From positions 1 to 6,782 of the forward strand of contig PMYF01000136.1 of NCBI GenBank assembly GCA_003171295.1: a stretch of DNA of 6,782 bases. Direction: 5' to 3'. Of the stretch, positions 1 to 5,346 are shown piece after piece (within the stretch, counting starts at the first letter, position 1; each line of letters begins with the position of its first letter). The notes beneath the pieces were generated by a model. It was not told the origin of the DNA, ran no database searches, and saw only the letters and a list, made by a program, of their open reading frames with translations. This stretch comes from Acidobacteriota bacterium (GTDB lineage Bacteria; Acidobacteriota; Terriglobia; UBA7540). The translations under genes were made by a program, and so were the position numbers.

Positions 1-502
1 AAAAGTTGGTAGGTTCCGTATAGGTATAGGCGATGCTTTTACACTGATTCTGCCTTGCCAGTGCAACGAGTTTTTCCGGCGGCAGAGAGAGGTTGTCCGT
101 TTCAAGGGGTGACACCTGCGAGATCTCCCAGTTCTGACAGAATGCGCATCGTAAATTGCAACCCGCGCTTGCAAGGGAAAAACTGAATGTCCTTGGATAA
201 ACGTTAAAAAATGGCTTTTTTTCAATGGGGTCGATGTGGACTGCGCACGGTGATGCATATCCGAGTGAGTACAGTGTGCCTTTTATGTTTTTCCGTGCCC
301 TACAAAATCCGAGATTGCCGTCTACCAGCATACATCCGCGAGGACAGAGCTCGCAGGATACAATGTTTTTGCTCTTAACAGTTTTTTTATAGAAAAGCGC
401 CTCTTTATCGGGCGGGCCTTTTTTCTCCAGTATCTCTTTTGCGTTGGCGTGAAGTGCGAAAGGCGTAAAAAATGCAATTTTGAGGAAATCCCTTCTTTGC
501 AT
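1..502 (-). CDS. amrS: AmmeMemoRadiSam-type radical SAM enzyme with Tat signal, 3' end outside window
   Basis: Reading from the ATG at 502 gives 167 residues without a stop before the window ends. Residues 1-21 form a twin-arginine signal: RRDFLK at 3-8, a short hydrophobic stretch, and an ANA cleavage motif at 19-21. A family-typical N-terminal cysteine cluster follows (C50, C53, C57, C67; CELCPRGC), then DPIEKKPF at 91-98, and the radical SAM [4Fe-4S] motif CNLRCAFC with C115, C119 and C122, followed by QNWEISQ. This order (LCPRGC, G-x-C-x-A-R, DPIEKKP, GCNLRCAFCQNW) is characteristic of the AmmeMemoRadiSam radical SAM family, related to the PflA activases. The physiological substrate of the family is unclear to me. 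The start is fixed by the signal peptide; the SD is weak (GGGAT at 509-513). The gene is separated from the MFS gene by 227 bp and may have its own promoter. The Memo and AMMECR1 partners are not in view. Family assignment is firm, the exact subfamily less so. Confidence 0.88.
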   Translation of the reverse strand, partial: MQRRDFLKIAFFTPFALHANAKEILEKKGPPDKEALFYKKTVKSKNIVSCELCPRGCMLVDGNLGFCRARKNIKGTLYSLGYASPCAVHIDPIEKKPFFNVYPRTFSFSLASAGCNLRCAFCQNWEISQVSPLETDNLSLPPEKLVALARQNQCKSIAYTYTEPTNF

Positions 503-729
503 CGTAACATCCCGTTAAGAACTGTTTTTTTAGCATAACACATTATCCTCGATCATGCATAAAAAACATCCAAACGGTGGCGCCGTTGATCCTCTCGTGC
601 CAATTCGCTTTCAAACATAAAGTTTTCCTTTACCATTGAATGCACATTGGCATTACGGGGCATGAAGCGACGCTATCATACATCGGCGAAAGGGAAGTAA
701 AAATCTAAAAGGGCGAACTTAGGACGTCT
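503..729. other. AT-rich intergenic spacer
   Basis: This spacer lies between the 3' end of the broken MFS gene and the radical SAM gene. I see no convincing intrinsic terminator after the MFS stop. A GATAAT hexamer on the minus strand at 542-547, 40 bases before the radical SAM start, could be a -10 element, but no good -35 sits at the right distance. An inverted repeat (AACGG at 573-577, CCGTT at 583-587) forms a short 5-bp stem. The spacer also contains a doubtful 36-codon ORF listed separately. Confidence 0.5.
553..663 (-). CDS. Possible small ORF, 36 codons, unrecognised
   Basis: An ATG-started frame on the minus strand encodes 36 residues and ends in TGA at 553-555. An internal ATG at 618 would give 21 residues starting MFESELAREDQRRHR and is preceded by AAAGGA at a good Shine-Dalgarno distance (7 nt), which is the main reason to list it. 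The product is charged and hydrophilic with no recognisable motif. It ends 50 bp before the radical SAM start, so it could be a leader peptide or a chance frame in a spacer. No homology or function is claimed. Confidence 0.18.
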   Translation of the reverse strand: MPRNANVHSMVKENFMFESELAREDQRRHRLDVFYA

Positions 730-1886
730 CTAATGCTCTCCCCCGAGTCTGTGGATAAGCCACGCCGCGAACAGGCTCAGGACCGCGCAGAAGTAAAAAA
801 GCGCCCCGTAGCCCCATCTCGCAAGGAGAAGGCCGCCGAGGAAAGGGCCCACGAAGAACCCTCCCTGTGTCATCATGACGGACAGGTTGATATTGAGACC
901 ACGAAACCGGGGGGGGAGAAACATCGAAAATAAGCGCGTGGAGAAGAGGCGACGCCCCAGCCCAAGCCGAACGCAGCAGCCACACCATAGAAGAGGCTCA
1001 CGTGGAGAATGTGAGGGAGACACACATAGCAAATTGCAAGTTCTGCCATACACCACATGGTGAGGAACGGTTTGTCGAATCTGTCGAGAAGGTGCCCCCC
1101 CAACAACCTGACGGCGATCATTACTCCTGTGGCTATGGCGAAGAAAAAGCCCGCGTTTCCAATACCGATTCTTATGCCGTAGCCCTTGAGAAAGAAGAAG
1201 GTGGTTGTGTATCCACTGTAGAGGAGAAGGGTGACGATGAGCATGACCATTGCTCTTCTGTTTCTCAAGTTCTGCCCGAGGTCGTCGAGGCTGTAGCGCC
1301 GTTGCCTTGCATCGGCGGCCCGACCAGTTGTCGGCGTTTTCAGAAATACAACGAATCCCGCAGAAAGAATCATGCATAGGGCGCCGTACTGGAGGATCCT
1401 GGCAAAATAGGCGTTGGTATTACCCAGCGCGTCGAGGATTGGCGGCATGAGGGCAAAGGGGATGAGTCTGCTCAAGGAGATCAGACCAAAGGCCTGACCG
1501 CTCTTTTGAGGGGGGATGTAGTCGACTACTGTGGCCATTAGGGCAGCTATAAAAAACCCAAAACCGGAGCCCTGGATAACCCGGACAACGATCAAAGAAG
1601 GGAGCGTGAGCGCTGTCTTATAAAACAGGAGAGCAACAACAAACCCACCTATGCCGGTGAGCATCCACTTCCGTGCGTTGCCTGAATGAAGGTAGGGGCT
1701 GAGAATGGGTTGCAAACAGAGACCCGCCATAGCATCGGCGCCGATTACAAAACCAAACCACTCGGGATTTATGCCTAAGGAGCGCAGATACAGGTGCAGC
1801 TGAAAGAAGACTGCCATAACCGTACACGCAATGAACAAGACGCTGTTGAGAAAAAGGAACTCGCGTGTGAAAAGTCTTTCAGGCAC
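730..1886 (-). pseudogene. Major facilitator superfamily transporter, frameshifted twice
   Basis: Begins at a GTG (1884-1886) with AAAGGG at 1898-1903 as ribosome binding site; an in-frame TAA lies just upstream, so no longer start exists. The first ~310 residues are a typical inner-membrane MFS protein: TM1 at about 10-30, an A-like loop between TM2 and TM3 (YLHSGNARKW, 65-74), RVIQGSGFGF at 102-111 in TM4, a polar central loop at about 184-212 that separates two six-helix halves, and GGHLLDRFDKPF at 263-274 as the second A-like loop. As written, translation leaves the family after GLGWG and stops at TGA 873-875. The missing C-terminus is present in the other two frames: ASPLLHALIFDVSPP (about 915-957), then RFRGLNINLSVMMTQGG through the end at TAG 730-732. 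Deleting one base in the G4 run (955-958) and one in the C8 run (909-916) restores 384 residues, normal for the family. Substrate unknown; a drug or metabolite exporter is possible. It may be a pseudogene, a phase-variable gene or an assembly error. Confidence 0.85.
909..916 (-). repeat. C8 homopolymer at the second frameshift of the MFS gene
   Basis: The coding (minus) strand has eight consecutive C. With seven, the frame reads SPPRFRGLNINLSV, the expected MFS sequence before TM11. With eight, the downstream 60-odd residues are lost. Mononucleotide runs of this length are prone both to polymerase slippage and to sequencing miscounts. The companion shift lies 40-50 bases upstream on the coding strand, around the G4 run at 955-958. 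Confidence 0.75.
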
Positions 1887-1897
1887 CGTGCTATTTA

Positions 1898-1903
1898 CCC
1901 TTT
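1898..1903 (-). promoter_or_regulatory. Ribosome binding site supporting the GTG start of the MFS gene
   Basis: AAAGGG lies 11 bases upstream of GTG 1886 on the minus strand. This is slightly long spacing, but it is the only purine-rich SD-like stretch in the region and it agrees with the protein N-terminus. Confidence 0.45.
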
Positions 1904-1923
1904 ATGATTCACGGACTCTATAC

Positions 1924-1938
1924 GCCATACCCTATGGC
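1924..1938 (-). repeat. Perfect short inverted repeat in the MFS 5' leader
   Basis: GCCATA and TATGGC (6-bp arms) are separated by three bases. The repeat lies 38 bases upstream of the MFS start and downstream of the proposed -10. It could be an operator half-site pair or a small leader hairpin. Short inverted repeats are common by chance, so the role is only a suggestion. Confidence 0.3.
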
Positions 1939-1965
1939 ATTTCAGCTTAATGGCCGGCCTGTGAA

Positions 1966-1995
1966 ATTATGCTATCTTTCCCCAGTTTTTTGCAA
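1966..1995 (-). promoter_or_regulatory. Candidate sigma-70 promoter of the MFS gene
   Basis: On the minus strand, TTGCAA (1990-1995; 4 of 6 matches to the -35 consensus) is followed after 18 bases by CATAAT (1966-1971; 5 of 6 matches to the -10 consensus). Transcription would start near 1959, giving a leader of about 73 bases to the GTG at 1886. ATTTCA (1939-1944) and TGAAAT (1962-1967) form an inverted repeat overlapping the -10, with GGCCGGCC (1952-1959) between them, which would suit a repressor site. Confidence 0.35.
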
Positions 1996-2025
1996 ACACT
2001 TTTTTCCGCCGAACCCCCGTATCCG

Positions 2026-2055
2026 AAGGACGTCCGCTTCGCTTGGATGTCCCTT
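2026..2055 (-). terminator. Hairpin after the polysaccharide operon (weak terminator candidate)
   Basis: AAGGACGTCC (2026-2035) pairs with GGATGTCCCTT (2045-2055) around a 9-base loop, with one bulged base and one G-T/A-C position. It begins 9 bases after the stop of the upstream gene on the minus strand, where a terminator or 3'-end stabilising hairpin would be expected. There is no U tract after it in that direction, so intrinsic termination is not well supported. Confidence 0.3.
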
Positions 2056-2064
2056 TGACCTCTA

Positions 2065-4104
2065 TCACCATATAATCAGGGCCGTATGTTTGCCGCGCGG
2101 CAAACGAAGGACGTATTCGCCCGTCACTTCCAGTGTGGCTTCCTGCCCGTCAACGATCAGCCGCGTCGGTTTGCGAGTGAGCTTTGCGAAGGCCCTCGAT
2201 TGACTCGTATAGGCGATCTCCACCCCATCAGGTCTTACCGCGGCGTTTTCGAGCATTCCCGTAAAGTCCGTCACGAGAGCAGGTGCATCGGCTGCCGCCG
2301 GACGCAGGATGTGTTTACCCGCAGGCACCCAGACAAGCTTAGCGTCACGCACCGGCCAGTTCTGGCCGTCGAGCGTGATGGGACCGGACCAGCGGACACC
2401 AACACCTGTCGGTGACTCGATCAAAAGCCCCTCTTCGGAACGCTCGCAGCGTGTCACCACGGCGGAGGCAGGCGGCAACAGGGGGGCGTCGAGCGGCGTG
2501 ATCGAGCCGGTGTAGTAGTACATAACAGTAGAAAAAGACTCTGCCGCAGTGTGAATCAACTGTGCCAGTTCCACGCCGGTCTGCTGTTTGGTGGGGTATG
2601 CATGCTCACGCTTAATGACGTTGATGTCAACACCCAGACGGTCCTGCCGGGTTGTGAGCGGGCGATATCGCGCGGCAATCTCGGCGTATCGTTTCGGACC
2701 CAAACGCCAAACCGTGTACGGGTCTTCGATGATGAAGGTCAGGTCATGGTGATCGAGTGTCTGAAGCAATCGTGCGGCATCGGCGCCGATGGCGTCGCGC
2801 ATGGTCGTGTCAAAACGGTCATCCACGTGGGTAAGGACCAGATCGAGGTGCGGTTTTTCGGCGCGCATTTTCTCCAACTCGTCGATCCAGAGTTCCTGAA
2901 GACGCGCCGCCAGATCGATACGGTAATCAAGGAAGATGCGCAGCTTTTTGGCATCAGGCTGCCCTCCACGAAAAAGATCCGCCGGATCAAAGCCATAGGT
3001 TTGCTGCACCTCGCGGCGTACATCGGAATTGAGGGGCGTGAATTCATTGAGTTTCCTTAAGCCTTCCGTGCCTTCGAAATAGAGTTCCGCAAGGTTTACG
3101 CCATCCCAGTCAAACCGTTCCATCATGCTTCTGAGGCCTTCGACGACAGCGTGTCGGCAATCGGGATTGGTAAGGTTCATGGCGAGACGCCAGCCGTCGT
3201 CGCCTTCTGCATCCTTTAATAGAGCAGTCTTCTCGCGCCACTGCGGGTGACGCTTCCAGAACTGGATGCTGGCGTGCGGCAGTTCCAGCCAGGCATAGAC
3301 GAGGATACCCTCTCGGTGGCAGGCCCCAATCAGCCTTAGCAGACGGGTGTCCTCTCTGGCGTGGGGTTCAAAAAAATCCCACGCGCCGACATGGATCGTG
3401 GCGAGACCCATCTGGCGCCATTCGCGGGCAAGCTCATTCACGTCCCGGTCCCGCTGAAAAGCGAAATCGAAAAAAGCCCAGAGGCGGCGAGATTCAAAGA
3501 GCGGACGCAACCCTATATCCGACAGGGCATGTAAAAGGAAGGGAAAACGCTCGTATCCCTCTTTTCCGGGCGACACAGCAATCCAGAGGACGCTGCCGGA
3601 GCCGCGCCGCAAAACAGCCATCAGGGGAACCTTACTGACACGGTCCCTTGTGATGACCTTTGCTTCGCGGGGAAGCTTGAAGACGGGGACATTGACGGCT
3701 TTCTCCCAGACAATCGGCAAGGTGGGCCGGTGGGCGTCACGCACTTTGCGTACTGCAATGTGTCGCGAGGTAGCGTGAATGCCCAGCGTCCGGGCCGCTT
3801 GGGAATCACCCTCCAAAATAAGAATCCGGCCGGTCTCAAGGTGCGCAAGGAGTTCCCCGGTTGCAGCCACACCGCCTTCCGGCAACACGATGACGCGAGC
3901 ACTACCTGCCGTCTGTTCCTGCAAACCATAACTGCGCAGGACATCAGGCCAGGCTCCGGGTTGCGCGGCAGCTACATGGAAACCTGGTACTTCAGGGATC
4001 TCAGCCGCCAGAATAGAAACGGGGGGCAATAGAGCAGTCAGAAGACCGCCTGTCAACAGAATGATTTTAAGTGAGAACCGGAAGACAGACGCGGCAGCTT
4101 TCAT
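2065..4104 (-). CDS. Secreted TIM-barrel glycoside-hydrolase-like protein with C-terminal beta modules
   Basis: 679 residues. A Sec signal peptide is clear: basic start, hydrophobic core at about 14-32, cleavage near A33 or A34, so the protein is exported to the periplasm or beyond. Residues about 50-205 form an alpha/beta domain resembling a glutamine-amidotransferase-like fold (RVIVLPEGGVA, GRILILEGD). Residues about 206-535 read as a (beta/alpha)8 barrel of the DUF187/GHL10-like or family-10-like glycosidase type: RRLWAFFDFAF, GLATIHVGAWDFF, GILVYAWLELP, WDGVNLAELYFEG, DLVLTHVDDRFD, TFIIEDPYTVW, DRLGVDINV. Candidate catalytic acids at strand ends are E274, E340, E344, E460 and D461. Residues about 560-679 carry two similar beta units, each with DGQ then GKH (579-597 and 652-673), reminiscent of PEGA-type modules. 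Its ATG overlaps the wecB stop (ATGA), implying translational coupling. Likely role: trimming or processing a surface or exported polysaccharide. The substrate cannot be told, and a non-catalytic carbohydrate-binding role is possible. Confidence 0.8.
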   Translation of the reverse strand: MKAAASVFRFSLKIILLTGGLLTALLPPVSILAAEIPEVPGFHVAAAQPGAWPDVLRSYGLQEQTAGSARVIVLPEGGVAATGELLAHLETGRILILEGDSQAARTLGIHATSRHIAVRKVRDAHRPTLPIVWEKAVNVPVFKLPREAKVITRDRVSKVPLMAVLRRGSGSVLWIAVSPGKEGYERFPFLLHALSDIGLRPLFESRRLWAFFDFAFQRDRDVNELAREWRQMGLATIHVGAWDFFEPHAREDTRLLRLIGACHREGILVYAWLELPHASIQFWKRHPQWREKTALLKDAEGDDGWRLAMNLTNPDCRHAVVEGLRSMMERFDWDGVNLAELYFEGTEGLRKLNEFTPLNSDVRREVQQTYGFDPADLFRGGQPDAKKLRIFLDYRIDLAARLQELWIDELEKMRAEKPHLDLVLTHVDDRFDTTMRDAIGADAARLLQTLDHHDLTFIIEDPYTVWRLGPKRYAEIAARYRPLTTRQDRLGVDINVIKREHAYPTKQQTGVELAQLIHTAAESFSTVMYYYTGSITPLDAPLLPPASAVVTRCERSEEGLLIESPTGVGVRWSGPITLDGQNWPVRDAKLVWVPAGKHILRPAAADAPALVTDFTGMLENAAVRPDGVEIAYTSQSRAFAKLTRKPTRLIVDGQEATLEVTGEYVLRLPRGKHTALIIW

Positions 4105-5291
4105 TGAGTATTCCCGTCTTTGGATGTTTTCTTCGGCGTAGTTGCCACTTTGCTCTTATCCTGAGCTTCCAGATAGGCGAGGCAATGCGTCACAATACGC
4201 TCTGCCGCCTTTCCATCACCAAAGGGATTGCGGGCGCCGGTCATTGTATGATAAGCCGTGGAGTTATCGAGAAGGCGCAGGGTCTCCTGCACGATGAGCT
4301 CCCGCGATGTCCCCACCAGGCATGCGGTGCCCGCCTCGATGGCCTCCTGCCTCTCGGTGGTCTCGCGCATTACTAATACCGGTTTGCCGAGGCTGGGGGC
4401 CTCTTCCTGAATACCGCCGGAATCGGTGAGGATCATGTAAGAACGTTTCATCAGGACAACAAACTCAAGGTAGGGCAACGGCTCGGGGATAAGCAGGTTA
4501 TCGGCGCGTTCCGCAAGCGGCCGCAGGATACGGCCCACCGGGTCCTGCACGTTCGGGTTCAGGTGCGCGGGATACACAAAGAGCACGTCCTGGCGGCTGG
4601 CCACCAAGTCGGCAATGGCATTGCAGATGGAAACAAAGGCATCACCAAAGCTCTCGCGGCGATGCGCAGTTATTAAAACCAGGCGCCGCTCATCGGATGC
4701 CCTGGCCCCCAATACACTGCGGAGCATGCCGCTATCGGTGCGTTCTGCCGTCATCAGCAGGGCATCGATGCCGGTGTTACCAGTGATGAAGACCCGGTCG
4801 GATGGGCACCCTTCGCGCAGCAGGTTATCGGCAGCACGCCGGGTGGGGGCGAAGTGCAGCGCGCTCAAACGTGATACAAGCACGCGGTTGGCTTCTTCAG
4901 GAAAAGGTGAATAGATGTTATCGGTACGCAACCCGGCTTCCACATGGGCTACTGGCACCTGTCGGTAAAAGGCGGCCAACGCCGCGTATAAAGCCGTGGA
5001 CGTGTCGCCCTGCACGATGACCATATCGGGAGTTGTCCGTGCAAAAGCCCTGTCTAATTGTACAATGGCGCGTCCGGCAAATTCAGCAAGGCTCTGATCA
5101 GGCCTCATCAGATTCAGGTCCACGTCAGGTTTGATGGCAAAGAATTGCAGAACCTGGTCCAGCATCTCACGCTGCTGGGCCGTTACACAGACAATAACTT
5201 CGCACCCTGGGTGGGACTTGAGTTGCAGAACTACCGGCGCCAATTTGATGGCTTCCGGACGGGTACCAAAAACTACGGCAAATCTAGGCAA
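4101..5291 (-). CDS. wecB: UDP-N-acetylglucosamine 2-epimerase, non-hydrolysing
   Basis: Converts UDP-GlcNAc to UDP-ManNAc in the cytoplasm (EC 5.1.3.14), the precursor for ManNAc or ManNAcA units of surface polysaccharides. The whole family signature is present: FGTRPEAIKLAPV at the N-terminus, QGDTSTALYAALAAF, HVEAGLRT, PFPEEANR, TGNTGIDAL, ITAHRRESFG, PAHLNPNV, TDSGGIQEEAPSLGKPVLVMRE. Counting from the GTG at 5300, the residues expected to act in catalysis are D99, E121, E135 and H213, all conserved. I prefer the TTG at 5291 as start: it yields MPRFAVVFGTRPEAIK, the usual N-terminal length, and has a strong SD in front, whereas the GTG at 5300 lies inside that SD. The last ~20 residues (after YLEAQ) are a Lys/Thr-rich tail beyond the usual family end. 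It lies 46 bp after the upstream GH-like gene and overlaps the downstream one by 4 bp, so it belongs to their operon. Confidence 0.97.
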   Translation of the reverse strand: MPRFAVVFGTRPEAIKLAPVVLQLKSHPGCEVIVCVTAQQREMLDQVLQFFAIKPDVDLNLMRPDQSLAEFAGRAIVQLDRAFARTTPDMVIVQGDTSTALYAALAAFYRQVPVAHVEAGLRTDNIYSPFPEEANRVLVSRLSALHFAPTRRAADNLLREGCPSDRVFITGNTGIDALLMTAERTDSGMLRSVLGARASDERRLVLITAHRRESFGDAFVSICNAIADLVASRQDVLFVYPAHLNPNVQDPVGRILRPLAERADNLLIPEPLPYLEFVVLMKRSYMILTDSGGIQEEAPSLGKPVLVMRETTERQEAIEAGTACLVGTSRELIVQETLRLLDNSTAYHTMTGARNPFGDGKAAERIVTHCLAYLEAQDKSKVATTPKKTSKDGNTQ

Positions 5292-5295
5292 AGAA

Positions 5296-5303
5296 ATCAC
5301 CTC
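5296..5303 (-). promoter_or_regulatory. Strong Shine-Dalgarno that selects the TTG start of wecB
   Basis: GAGGTGAT on the minus strand matches the 16S anti-SD well and sits 8 bases (from GAGG) before TTG 5291. It overlaps the GTG at 5298-5300, which has no SD of its own, so the shorter TTG start is favoured. Confidence 0.6.
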
Positions 5304-5346
5304 ACAATGTATTTTACGACCTGGCGGCTCCGATCGTGGTGAGACC

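Noticed and set aside
322..543. 73-residue minus-strand frame starting at ATG 543
   Set aside because: It is out of frame with the radical SAM gene (ATG 502), whose frame carries the Tat signal, the cysteine clusters and DPIEKKP. The 73-residue frame shows no motif.
573..587. AACGG/CCGTT stem as a terminator for the MFS gene
   Set aside because: Only five base pairs, about 145 bases past the MFS stop, and no strong stem of terminator size; the following T-rich stretch in the minus direction is interrupted.
719..988. 89-residue minus-strand frame as a separate gene
   Set aside because: Only its 15-residue stretch ASPLLHALIFDVSPP is meaningful, as the middle segment of the frameshifted MFS gene.
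1985..2006. Two T runs on the plus strand resembling terminator tails
   Set aside because: No plus-strand gene precedes them. One of them contributes to the -35 region proposed for the minus-strand MFS gene.
2024..2114. Direct repeat CGAAGGACGT at 2024-2033 and 2105-2114
   Set aside because: A 10-base repeat is expected several times by chance in a window of this size, and nothing else about the two copies matches.
2551..3060. 169-residue plus-strand open frame
   Set aside because: Entirely antisense to the barrel of the secreted protein; it is a GC-rich codon-bias shadow with no recognisable domain and no upstream SD.
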